Source of the DNA: Ectopseudomonas alcaliphila
GTDB lineage: Bacteria > Pseudomonadota > Gammaproteobacteria > Pseudomonadales > Pseudomonadaceae
Direction of reading: 5' to 3'
DNA length: 64,000 nucleotides
Assembly (NCBI RefSeq): GCF_900101755.1
Contig: NZ_FNAE01000001.1
Location: 124,001-188,000, forward strand
The position numbers and the translations under genes were made by a program. Of this stretch, positions 9,243 to 17,250 are shown piece by piece (position 1 is the first letter of the stretch; each line of letters begins with the position of its first letter). The notes beneath the pieces are model-generated. The model made no database searches. It was given only the letters and a program-made list of their open reading frames with translations, and was not told the origin of the DNA.

Positions 9243-10412
9243 TTACCTTTTCGCAACCGCGTGAACTTTAAAAAAAATAAAAAAGATATATAGATAGAAA
9301 AAGTCCAGCAACGTAGGAAAAAGAATTGGTTCAGTTAGCGCCCTGACAAGCAACAAACACAAAAAAGAAAAGCCGACCACCCTAAAGCGCAAAGGTCGAC
9401 GGGCAAAAAACAATATAAAAGGACTGAACAACACCAACAGCAATCCAGGTAGGCCGTAAAAAGCATGCGTGCGAATGAAAGCTACATGAGGATTGCCATC
9501 ATACTTCAAATCAATGACAGTACCCTCGTAGCTGCCACCAAATAGAACACCCAGAAAATCTAGCCTATCCAAATATTCGCTCAAGATAAGAGCACGATAG
9601 GGATCCATCAACCCAGATGAAAATTTTGAACGCTCTATATAGGCAGATAAAAAATCACCTAATACATAAAACCCAACAATCAAAGAAATCACCGACACCA
9701 GGGAAAGCAAAGAACAGAGCGCACCTCTAACCAGGATAGATCGTCCATAAAAAAACAAAAAATTAAAAGCCAAGCTGGCCATCAATAGCGCGAGCGCAAC
9801 AACTATAGACCCACGCCCAAGCCCCAAAAAAGCAACAACAAGCGTAGCAATGGGTGTCAAAATAGGTAGACGCGAATGACACAAAAGAAATGCCAACGAT
9901 ACTGCGACTTGAAGAACAATAAAATAAGAAGGTATACCATTTGTGCTAGAGCCTGAAATAATCTCACCCAGAGGCTCAGCAGAGTTTCGATGCACACCCC
10001 ACAAACAAAGAGTAACACCCCAAAAGAACCAAAAGACTATATGCAATGACTTCAAGGATCTTGCAATTGAAAGCCTAGAAAAACTAAATGCTGCCCCAGC
10101 GACAAATAACGTGGAACACACATAAAATAGCGGACTCAATCCATGATGAAGAAAAACAGAGGGTAGCGAAACAATGACAACAGATAACGATAAGAGCAGC
10201 AACGAAACCAGACTGAAAGTTTTAGCCCCCCCCAAAAAAAAGAAATAGAGCACACTGAAAGCAAACCCCATGAAAAGAGAGTACGGCTGCTGCAGCGCAA
10301 ACAAAAAAATCACCCCTCCCACAAACAGAGAAGCAATATAGACGTTATCACGCACAGCATCGCGACGACTTAATTCAATACTCCCCAAATCACTCACCAC
10401 GACTGAACGCAA
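9243..10412 (-). CDS. wzy: O-antigen polymerase Wzy (integral membrane)
   Basis: A very hydrophobic 389-residue protein with about ten to twelve predicted membrane segments and a larger soluble loop around residues 255-320 (…ERSKFSSGLMDPYRALILSEYLDR…), the usual Wzy layout. Wzy joins undecaprenyl-linked repeat units in the periplasm. The sequence is too diverged for a family match by eye, so the call rests on topology, length and position in a Wzx/Wzy/Wzz locus. The start is uncertain: TTG at 10412 or GTG at 10400/10397. The last overlaps the preceding TGA as GTGA. The gene is strikingly AT-rich compared with wbpG, a sign of transfer. Confidence 0.75.
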   Translation of the reverse strand: MRSVVVSDLGSIELSRRDAVRDNVYIASLFVGGVIFLFALQQPYSLFMGFAFSVLYFFFLGGAKTFSLVSLLLLSLSVVIVSLPSVFLHHGLSPLFYVCSTLFVAGAAFSFSRLSIARSLKSLHIVFWFFWGVTLCLWGVHRNSAEPLGEIISGSSTNGIPSYFIVLQVAVSLAFLLCHSRLPILTPIATLVVAFLGLGRGSIVVALALLMASLAFNFLFFYGRSILVRGALCSLLSLVSVISLIVGFYVLGDFLSAYIERSKFSSGLMDPYRALILSEYLDRLDFLGVLFGGSYEGTVIDLKYDGNPHVAFIRTHAFYGLPGLLLVLFSPFILFFARRPLRFRVVGFSFLCLLLVRALTEPILFPTLLDFFYLYIFFIFFKVHAVAKR

Positions 10413-11209
10413 TCCTGAAAACTTTTTCGAGGATACGCATCCAAAAGACTTCCCGGTGTCAAGTTCACAACTTTAACCCCCTTCTCCATGGCGAGTCTTG
10501 CAATCAAATAGTGAAACTCTGTAGTGAGATGATAGTACTTCAAATAAAATGCCAAGCTGTATTCATACTGCGAAACCTCATGACCATCATCATAACAATG
10601 CCCATGGCCTTGCGTACAAAAAGCATTGTAATCACATCCAAGTAGATAAATTTCCTTAAAGCCCAAATAAATGGCAGCAAGAATACTATTACTAACCACA
10701 TTCATAGTTGCAAAGACATTGCGCGACAAATCACTATCCACACGAGCAACAGGATATTTTTTTGCATGAACGTACAAGGCTGCTTGAGCATCTGTCGTAG
10801 CTGCCAAAATATGCCTAGCACGCGGATCCGTAATAAAAACTGGAGGTGAACTCTTATAAACCTCTAAAACATCGGCAAATGCCCCTGACCAACTTCCCCA
10901 ATACAAATTATCAACCAAGGTATAATAACGAGGCGCGACCAACTTGCCGACCCTTGACTTATATAAAGAATTCACTCCGAATACAACATTCTCATTCACC
11001 ACCGACAACTCGGCTTCTTCTAGTCCATTTAGCGAAGGCCCCGTACCAAGAATGAAGCATCGCTCGCCTTCGTGTATATTCTCGAAAATAGAATTTCCCG
11101 AGACAATTTTTTTCAAATCCGCACTCAGATTAAAGAGAACATCAGAAAGTAAGTTATAAGCGCGATAGAGTACATTATCGAGCCGATCCTTAACATCAAA
11201 CTTGCTCAC
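10394..11209 (-). CDS. GT42/MptE-like (DUF115-related) protein, candidate nonulosonic-acid transferase
   Basis: A 271-residue protein with GTP-like FILGTGPSLNG at residues 52-62. A second conserved block, SNSILAAIYLGFKEIYLLGCDYNAF, sits near residues 174-198. Both resemble the sialyltransferases of family GT42 (Cst-I/II: GNGPSL and ALGYKEIYLSGIDFY) and the motility-accessory/MptE-like family linked to pseudaminic acid. Start is GTG at 11209 with AGGAG seven bases upstream. The gene lies beside pseI and wzy. A transferase for CMP-pseudaminic acid is required and no other candidate exists here, so I propose that role. Resemblance was judged by eye; the fold and donor are unproven. Confidence 0.6.
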   Translation of the reverse strand: MSKFDVKDRLDNVLYRAYNLLSDVLFNLSADLKKIVSGNSIFENIHEGERCFILGTGPSLNGLEEAELSVVNENVVFGVNSLYKSRVGKLVAPRYYTLVDNLYWGSWSGAFADVLEVYKSSPPVFITDPRARHILAATTDAQAALYVHAKKYPVARVDSDLSRNVFATMNVVSNSILAAIYLGFKEIYLLGCDYNAFCTQGHGHCYDDGHEVSQYEYSLAFYLKYYHLTTEFHYLIARLAMEKGVKVVNLTPGSLLDAYPRKSFQDCVQSW

Positions 11210-11223
11210 CCAAAACTCCTCCG

Positions 11224-11895
11224 CTACCTAACAGCTCTAATTTGAATAAAAGCTTCAGCTGCCATCAAGCCATTTATCGCACCGGTATAGCGAGCTAACG
11301 CCATGACATTCTCAATGCTTCTAGAGTGTGGAAAAGGTCGCATTTCAAGAGCATAAGCCTGTAACGCGGCCTCCTTAATGGAAAGATAATTGGTAATATC
11401 AACAGCACAATTAGGTACAAATGTTGCAACACCTGGAGTGTTCCACTCAGTGCTAGATAAAATTTGAAAACTGTAAATCTCCTTAACGCTTGATCCTGGC
11501 GTAGGCCGGCAGGCAGTCATAACAGCCTGATGAGCAATACGATGGTCGACATTAAGGTCGCCATAATGGTGAGTATAAATAACCTGCGGCCTTACCTCAG
11601 AAATAATTTGTTCCAGCGGCTGGATAACATCAATCAAAGGAAGGCTGTCCAAACGATTATCAGGAAGCCCAAGAAAATAGGTCTTCGATATTCCTAAAAT
11701 CTGACGCGCTGACTCTGCAGCTTGCTTTCGCAGATTTAGCTCCTCACTACCTGCTCCCAATCTAGAGCTAACACCATCGGCAATAAATACTGCATGCACT
11801 GAATCTCCCTCAGCCACATACCGGGCAATAGTGCCGCCGCAGCCAAGAGCTTCATCATCGGAATGCGCCGCGACAACTAGGACAGTTTTAGTCAC
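11224..11895 (-). CDS. PIG-L/LmbE-family N-deacetylase
   Basis: A zinc-dependent deacetylase of 223 residues that removes acetyl groups from N-acetyl sugars. The metal motif AHSDDE (10-15) replaces the usual AHPDDE but keeps H11 and D14; a second site, DHRIAH, is at 117-122. The start is taken as GTG at 11895 because GGGAG lies just upstream and the overlap with pseI is eight bases, a pattern repeated elsewhere in this operon. The ATG at 11925 would extend 30 bases further into pseI. With pseI, wbpG and two formyltransferases nearby it may expose an amine on pseudaminic acid or its precursor for re-acylation (inference). Confidence 0.82.
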   Translation of the reverse strand: MTKTVLVVAAHSDDEALGCGGTIARYVAEGDSVHAVFIADGVSSRLGAGSEELNLRKQAAESARQILGISKTYFLGLPDNRLDSLPLIDVIQPLEQIISEVRPQVIYTHHYGDLNVDHRIAHQAVMTACRPTPGSSVKEIYSFQILSSTEWNTPGVATFVPNCAVDITNYLSIKEAALQAYALEMRPFPHSRSIENVMALARYTGAINGLMAAEAFIQIRAVR

Positions 11896-12934
11896 AAATG
11901 AGCTCCCAACTGGTAGCCGTGCCACGCACTACATTTTGATTCACACGCTTGCCTAACAATTGGTCGTAATATTTCGGTGGCAAACCGAACCCAGGACGAA
12001 TACGCCTAATGTGTAATGGGGTAATTATCTCACCAGTCTTCATATCATTTACAAAATATACCGAACGGCGAAAATGTTTATTGCCTTCCTCGGCCTTTTG
12101 ACGCTCAAAGCCAGCTTTTCCAAGCGCAGACCAAGCGTCAAACGTATCCTTACATAAGCGCTTAAGTTCATCGGGCTCAATGGAAAACTCGCTATCCGGC
12201 CCCTTGTCATTACGACTCAGCGTAAAATGCTTTTCAATCAGACATGCCCCAAGAGTAACCGCAGCTACCGAGGCGGTAGTTCCCAAGGTGTGATCAGACA
12301 GCCCCGGTATGGTGCCAAAACGCTCACTTAGACAAGGCATTTGTAAAAGATTCGCCTGATCCATCGGCGCAGGATAACTGCTTATGCAATGCAGCAAAAT
12401 CAAGTTCTTACAACCTGCTTCGTATGCAGCTGAAACCGCTTCGCTGATTTCCTCTTCCGAACACATGCCAGTTGACATAATCATCGGTTTCCCTTTACTG
12501 GCCACATAGCGGATCAAAGGTAGATCAGTGGCTTCAAAGGAGGCAATCTTGTAAGCAGGCGTATTCAGAGACTCGAGTAGATCAACTGCTGACTCATCGA
12601 AAGGCGTGGAGAAAATAGTAACACCAAGACTAGCAGCGTACTCGAAAATTGCCTTGTGCCACTCGAAAGGGGTTTCAGCCCACTTATATAAATCATAGAG
12701 CTTATAACCATCCCATAAGCCACCGTGAATTTGAAAGTCTTCCAAATCACAATCAATGGTCATAGTATCAGCAGTATAAGTCTGAATCTTTACTGCATGA
12801 GCACCGCTTTCATGAGCAGCCTTGATCGTCTCGAATGCTCGCTCCAGCGAACCATTATGATTGGCTGATAATTCAGCGATAATATAAGGTGGATGACCTT
12901 TACCAATTTTTCGCCCATTGATTTCTGCAATCAT
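11888..12934 (-). CDS. pseI: Pseudaminic acid synthase PseI (NeuB family)
   Basis: This 348-residue enzyme condenses phosphoenolpyruvate with the 6-deoxy-L-altrose derivative made by PseG to give pseudaminic acid. The NeuB TIM barrel occupies residues 1-255 (IIAELSANHNGS, AVKIQTYTAD, ETPFEWHKAIFEYA, GLSDHT, EKHFTL). The C-terminal SAF/antifreeze-like domain starts near 280 (RRSVYFVNDMKTGEIIT, RRIRPGFG). The KIQTYTADTMT wording is that of PseI and differs from NeuB or LegI. The ATG at 12934, with GAGG seven bases upstream and two bases after the preceding stop, is chosen over TTG 12940. Confidence 0.92.
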   Translation of the reverse strand: MIAEINGRKIGKGHPPYIIAELSANHNGSLERAFETIKAAHESGAHAVKIQTYTADTMTIDCDLEDFQIHGGLWDGYKLYDLYKWAETPFEWHKAIFEYAASLGVTIFSTPFDESAVDLLESLNTPAYKIASFEATDLPLIRYVASKGKPMIMSTGMCSEEEISEAVSAAYEAGCKNLILLHCISSYPAPMDQANLLQMPCLSERFGTIPGLSDHTLGTTASVAAVTLGACLIEKHFTLSRNDKGPDSEFSIEPDELKRLCKDTFDAWSALGKAGFERQKAEEGNKHFRRSVYFVNDMKTGEIITPLHIRRIRPGFGLPPKYYDQLLGKRVNQNVVRGTATSWELICD

Positions 12935-12936
12935 TT

Positions 12937-13635
12937 TCAAGCCTCGTTCTTTCGCTTGTATATCTTAACTTGAGCACTCAATTCCATGTCCCCCTGCTGA
13001 GCCTTTCTGAACTCCACCCTAAAGTCCCCATAGTCGAGGAAGGCATGTGGATAACCATCTGCATCCAACATTCTAATGAAATCGTATAGATGGGCCACAT
13101 CTCCAGACTCAGGCAATCTGCTTTGCTCCGGAATTCGGCGCCGAAATGTGACAGGCTCTCCGCACTGCGGAACAGGCTCAGGATCGACAGAAACCATCCA
13201 ACGGATGATCTCAGTGCTCAAAGCGCCCGCTCGAACATAAATCTCCTGCGCAGTACCCGAAAGATCCAGATCTTTTTTCGTATATACCGGGCCCGCATCC
13301 ATTTCCTCGACCATTTGTAGGGCTGTCAACTTAGTCTGCCTATGACCGGCAGCGATCAGGTTCTGAAGAGGGCTCCCGCCCCTACCATAGGGTACATCGG
13401 TCATATGAAAGCAAACGCATTCGTGACGCTCCCAGATAGACTTGGGAACAAGCCAATTCCAATGTAGAAAAAATATGTAGCGTGGATTTCTCAGCTCGAG
13501 ACTGCTTACCAATTCCGATGGCTGCGATACCCAAATCCACTCGGCATTCTCCTCTTGGGCCAAGGCGTCGAAATAAGGTATATGCCATACTTTGCAACTG
13601 GCAAATATATAAGTAGCCTTCCCTATTTCATGCAC
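12937..13635 (-). CDS. Formyltransferase-family protein, copy A (sugar N-formylation)
   Basis: A 232-residue member of the formyl-tetrahydrofolate-dependent transferase family. The active-site region reads VCFHMTDVPYGRGGSPLQN, so His is kept but the Asn of the classic N-x-H triad is replaced. The catalytic Asp is kept in EEMDAGPVY. A C-terminal extension, TRX-like PseJ tail or OB-like, follows. Start is GTG at 13635 with GGGGGAG upstream and an eight-base overlap (GTGCATGA) with the preceding stop; the longer frame lacks support. It stands in a pse operon without pseH. It may formylate the amine made by PseC, giving a 7-formamido pseudaminic acid (inference). Confidence 0.75.
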   Translation of the reverse strand: MHEIGKATYIFASCKVWHIPYFDALAQEENAEWIWVSQPSELVSSLELRNPRYIFFLHWNWLVPKSIWERHECVCFHMTDVPYGRGGSPLQNLIAAGHRQTKLTALQMVEEMDAGPVYTKKDLDLSGTAQEIYVRAGALSTEIIRWMVSVDPEPVPQCGEPVTFRRRIPEQSRLPESGDVAHLYDFIRMLDADGYPHAFLDYGDFRVEFRKAQQGDMELSAQVKIYKRKNEA

Positions 13636-14290
13636 CGCTATCTCCCCCTCTAGCCTTGAATATCTGCAGCGTATAAAGCTGGCCATCAACTTCAAAATAG
13701 GCAGGGTATCTTTCGTTATCCACGATCCTAAGCAGATTGAACTGATCTCGCATCGACTTATCGATATCTAAACGACTATCGACAGGGCGTCGGCGCACAT
13801 ACCAAGAAGGCGCTCCTTCTTGTTTTAGGGGAGCAAGCACTTTGTATTCATTAACAAACCTCAGACAAAGCTGGATGGTTTTTTCCCCCTGCAGAACCCG
13901 CCACTCGTCACACAGCTCGGTCCCATCCAACGCTATCATATCCCTGATCCAGACATCACCAGCATCAACTGCGTCCGATGCTTCCAAAAGACATATTGGA
14001 ATCTGCCGTTTACCTTCTAGAATTTGCCAAGCCATAGGGGCAAACCCACGCCCCTCCGGTAGGTTGCTTTCATGCACGACCAAGTTATGCTTGTTGCGCT
14101 GCAACACGTCATCATCCACGATCCGCGTACAACCGAGCATGAAATTGATCCAACCGACTCGTACTTTGTCAGCGCTATCCGCAAACGCCGCGTCCAAACC
14201 CTTTTCTCTCAGGATCTCCACCAGCTTTCTGGCATAGGGAATTATCCAAGAATCATTATCAACAAGGACTGTGATTGAGTTACTTTCCAA
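13628..14290 (-). CDS. Formyltransferase-family protein, copy B (sugar N-formylation)
   Basis: A second, diverged formyltransferase-like protein of about 220 residues next to the first. Its active-site region is NLVVHESNLPEGRGFAPM, with the family His kept and Asn replaced by Val. VDAGDVW supplies the catalytic Asp, and a C-terminal tail similar to that of copy A follows (DNERYPAYFEVDGQLY). Proteins with this HNLVVHES signature are common in nonulosonic-acid loci. The start is probably TTG at 14290 (GGGAGAG six bases upstream, 11-base overlap with pseG); the ATG at 14329 would overlap pseG by 50 bases. Copies A and B may act on different amines or form a heteromer. Confidence 0.72.
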   Translation of the reverse strand: MESNSITVLVDNDSWIIPYARKLVEILREKGLDAAFADSADKVRVGWINFMLGCTRIVDDDVLQRNKHNLVVHESNLPEGRGFAPMAWQILEGKRQIPICLLEASDAVDAGDVWIRDMIALDGTELCDEWRVLQGEKTIQLCLRFVNEYKVLAPLKQEGAPSWYVRRRPVDSRLDIDKSMRDQFNLLRIVDNERYPAYFEVDGQLYTLQIFKARGGDSGA

Positions 14291-15368
14291 GCAACACTCT
14301 CCCGATTCGCTCGACACCTGCTCCGTCACAAACCGAAGCCGCTCTTTTGGAAGCTTCCTTGAGGTAAGCCGATGCCTGGTATCTATCGATCAATTTCTTC
14401 AGTTGAGCTTCAAGATCGCCCTCATCCAGACCGATCGCCTTGGCCGCCCCGGCTTTGTCCAGTTCGAAAGAAATGAAGCGTTGGTTTTCAGCCAATACCA
14501 AAATGATGCTCGGCACCCCCAGACAGCAGCGTTCCCATGAGGTACTTCCAGCAGCACCTATGGACAGGTCACTACTCATCATCAAAGCCCCCATATCAGT
14601 TACATTAACCAATACCTCCGTTTGACAAGACATTGCACTCGCGGCATCACGAACTTGTTGAAGCCATGGCGCCTTGGGCCCCATCACTACCGTCAACTGG
14701 CAACCATCCGGGAGCACGCATTCTCTCAACGCTTCCAGAACTCGACTGGTGGCGTTGGGTGCATCCACGCCCCCCATAGAGATAAGTATGTTCCGCAAAC
14801 GGGGCTCGTCCCGACGCTTGAGGCTGCCCCCTCTCAAAGCAGCAAACTCCGGTCGCAACAAAGCATATTGCGGCCCCGCGAGCACGGTGCAGGCTCCTGG
14901 AACCAACCCGGCATAATCCACCAGCTTCCGCCCCAGGTTCTGATCGAGCAGCAAGTCACATTGATGGCCTCGATCAGCCAGATCATCTATGACCATCAAC
15001 CGTCGACAGAACGGCCGCAAACGCTCTTCCCAACGAATGCCCAAAGCATAGTGGTCGACGATCAGCCAATCTGGCTGGAGTTCTTGCAGGTTAGGCAAAC
15101 AGGCCTGCGCATCCTGATCCTGAGAAGCGCCCAGCCAGGCTGCATGAACCAGTTCGCCCCTGTCTATTGGGCTCTCCGTTTCACAAGGCAAGACATGAAC
15201 GACATGGCCCTTACCGCGAACCAGTTCGATGAGGTGTCCTGGGTGCTCTCGGCAAAAGAAATGGCATTGTGCGCCTTTCTGCTTTAACGCGTCAGCTAGG
15301 GTCACGCAGCGCATAATGTGCCCGCTGCCCATCTGCAACGAGGCGTCAGCACGGAAAGCGATTTTCAT
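14280..15368 (-). CDS. pseG: UDP-sugar hydrolase PseG (pseudaminic acid pathway)
   Basis: PseG removes UDP from the diacylated 2,4-diamino-trideoxy-L-altrose intermediate before condensation by PseI. This 362-residue GT-B-like hydrolase has the diagnostic N-terminus FRADASLQMGSGHIMRC with the catalytic His at position 17. It also has LLDQNLGR, ISMGGVDAPNAT and the nucleotide site GAAGSTSWERCCLGVP. It is longer than the Campylobacter enzyme (about 274 residues) but the usual size for gammaproteobacteria. It lies three bases from pseF and overlaps formyltransferase B. Activity on a formylated instead of acetylated intermediate would be required if PseH is absent. Confidence 0.93.
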   Translation of the reverse strand: MKIAFRADASLQMGSGHIMRCVTLADALKQKGAQCHFFCREHPGHLIELVRGKGHVVHVLPCETESPIDRGELVHAAWLGASQDQDAQACLPNLQELQPDWLIVDHYALGIRWEERLRPFCRRLMVIDDLADRGHQCDLLLDQNLGRKLVDYAGLVPGACTVLAGPQYALLRPEFAALRGGSLKRRDEPRLRNILISMGGVDAPNATSRVLEALRECVLPDGCQLTVVMGPKAPWLQQVRDAASAMSCQTEVLVNVTDMGALMMSSDLSIGAAGSTSWERCCLGVPSIILVLAENQRFISFELDKAGAAKAIGLDEGDLEAQLKKLIDRYQASAYLKEASKRAASVCDGAGVERIGRVLLGK

Positions 15369-15371
15369 CTT

Positions 15372-16070
15372 TTATCGCTCTACCTGAGCTTGCATAGCCT
15401 TGAACAGCCAGCCAGCCCGCTCCCAGTCTTCCAGGGTATCGATGTCCTGAACGCGATGACGAGGTAGCAGAACCGGTACGGCGTGCGTCCCAAACAGGAT
15501 CTTGCCTTCCAACCAGGCACCAGCGCGCCCCCAGTAGAACTGGCCTGCATCGTGATATGCTTCTTCGAGATCCTGGGAGCGCGTGTTGAAGTGCTCGGGA
15601 TTGAACATTTCGACACGATCTGCCGGCGTGATGCGGATCGCTCTCTGGATGGGAAAGGCATAGCTGGTGACGGAGAAGGCGTAGTCACAATCGTTTCCGG
15701 TCAGTATCTCTAACCCCCTACGAATATCCTCGCCTGTCACAAAGGGGGCGGTAGCGTAAATGCAGCATACCTGCTCCGGGGCCTCACCATTGGCGATGAA
15801 CCACTCAACTGCGTGCCGGATTACCGGAACGGTTCCGGCATAGTCGTCCGACAGTTCCGCTGGACGCATGAAGGGGACATCGGCGCCGTAATGACGAGCG
15901 ACCTCGGCGATTTCCGTATCGTCGGTCGAGACGATCACAGCATCAAAGCAACCGCTGGCCAGCGCCGCCTCGATCGACCAGACAATCATCGGCTTACCGC
16001 AGAAAAGCTTAATGTTCTTGCGCGGTATGCGCTTGCTGCCGCCACGGGCGGGAATTACAGCAACTCTCAT
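15372..16070 (-). CDS. pseF: CMP-pseudaminic acid cytidylyltransferase PseF
   Basis: A 232-residue CMP-sugar synthetase that activates pseudaminic acid with CTP, giving the donor for a transferase. The N-terminal signature IPARGGSKRIPRKNIK (6-21) binds CTP and VSTDDTEIAEVA follows at about 47-58. The DAGQFYWGRAGAW segment is typical of PseF and separates it from NeuA and LegF. ATG at 16070 overlaps the pseC stop by four bases. It completes the set pseC-F-G-I. Confidence 0.93.
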   Translation of the reverse strand: MRVAVIPARGGSKRIPRKNIKLFCGKPMIVWSIEAALASGCFDAVIVSTDDTEIAEVARHYGADVPFMRPAELSDDYAGTVPVIRHAVEWFIANGEAPEQVCCIYATAPFVTGEDIRRGLEILTGNDCDYAFSVTSYAFPIQRAIRITPADRVEMFNPEHFNTRSQDLEEAYHDAGQFYWGRAGAWLEGKILFGTHAVPVLLPRHRVQDIDTLEDWERAGWLFKAMQAQVER

Positions 16071-17227
16071 GTCAGAAGCAATTCCTTTAGCGATTCTACG
16101 ACGTAATCCTGCTCACTTTCTTTGAGCGCAGGAAACAGTGGAATACTTATGGCCTCGGTGTAGTATTTTTCAGCCTCCGGAAAATCCCCGACCGCAAAGC
16201 CCATGGCCTGATAGTAAGGCTGGGTATGAACCGGGATGTAGTGGAGGTTCACCAATATTTCTCGCGCCCTCAGCGCCTCAAAGACCTCTCCGTGGTTACG
16301 CTCTATCTGGTCCAGTTTCAAGCGAATGACATAGAGGTGATAGGCAGAGTGTCCATCTTTACTCTGCCAAGGAGTGATCAACGGCAGCTCGGCAAGTAGT
16401 TTATTGTAGCGATTAGCGAGTTCATGCCTGCGCGCCACGTAGTGGAGTAATCGACTCATCTGACTACTACCCAGCGCTGCCTGCAAATCGGTCATGCGAT
16501 AATTGAATCCAAGATCAACCTGCTGGTAGTACCAGGAGCCCTCCATGGGCTTGGTCATCAGGCTAGGCGTACGGGTTATTCCATGACTCCGCAAAAGCGC
16601 CATTTTCTCGGCATACTTCTCACTATTAGTAACGGCCATCCCGCCCTCAGCAGAGGTGATAATCTTGACGGGATGAAAGCTGAAAACTGTAATGTCGCTG
16701 TAGCGGCAGTTCCCAATAGGCTCATTCAAATAAAGACCGCCGATGGCATGGGAAGCATCCTCGATGATCTTGAAACCATATTTCTGAGAGAGTGCATGGA
16801 TTGAACGCATGTCACAAGGCTGCCCGGCAAAGTGTACAGGCACCACCACCTTGGGCAGCAGCCCCTCTCGCTCAGCCTTGATCAGTTTTTGTTCCAGCGC
16901 CACAGGACACAGGTTATAGGTGAGCGGATTAATATCGACGAAGTCGACTCTCCCTCCGCAATACAGCGCACAGTTTGCAGAAGCTACGAAAGTATTGGGC
17001 GTCGTCCATAACCAGTCGCCCTCCCCCAGCCCCATTGCCAAGCAGGCTATATGCAGAGCAGATGTCGCGCTGTTAACTGCGATAGCATACTTGGCATTTG
17101 AATGCCTTATAATATCCTGCTCAAACTTCGGCACTGCAGGCCCTTGAGTCAGATGCGAGGAACCGAGAACATCCAATACCGCCTTGATATCACTCTCAGT
17201 AATGTCTTGCCGACCGTAAGGTATCAT
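16067..17227 (-). CDS. pseC: UDP-4-amino-4,6-dideoxy-AltNAc transaminase PseC
   Basis: A PLP enzyme of the DegT/DnrJ/EryC1 family (386 residues). It aminates the C4 keto group of the L-arabino-4-hexulose intermediate with glutamate. Visible are IPYGRQDI at the start, NSATSALH for phosphate binding, EDASHAIG with the PLP-contacting Asp-His, and the Schiff-base lysine K188 in SFHPVKIITSAEGG. It is the first pse gene of the operon, 23 bases after wzx. Its substrate is normally made by PseB, which is missing here; WbjB makes the same compound transiently. Confidence 0.92.
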   Translation of the reverse strand: MIPYGRQDITESDIKAVLDVLGSSHLTQGPAVPKFEQDIIRHSNAKYAIAVNSATSALHIACLAMGLGEGDWLWTTPNTFVASANCALYCGGRVDFVDINPLTYNLCPVALEQKLIKAEREGLLPKVVVPVHFAGQPCDMRSIHALSQKYGFKIIEDASHAIGGLYLNEPIGNCRYSDITVFSFHPVKIITSAEGGMAVTNSEKYAEKMALLRSHGITRTPSLMTKPMEGSWYYQQVDLGFNYRMTDLQAALGSSQMSRLLHYVARRHELANRYNKLLAELPLITPWQSKDGHSAYHLYVIRLKLDQIERNHGEVFEALRAREILVNLHYIPVHTQPYYQAMGFAVGDFPEAEKYYTEAISIPLFPALKESEQDYVVESLKELLLT

Positions 17228-17250
17228 AGCTTCCCCAATAATTGATTAAA

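Noticed and set aside
12937..14290. The two formyltransferase genes as one gene broken by a frameshift
   Set aside because: Each has its own complete active-site region (His motif and DAG motif), C-terminal tail and start signal, so they are two genes.
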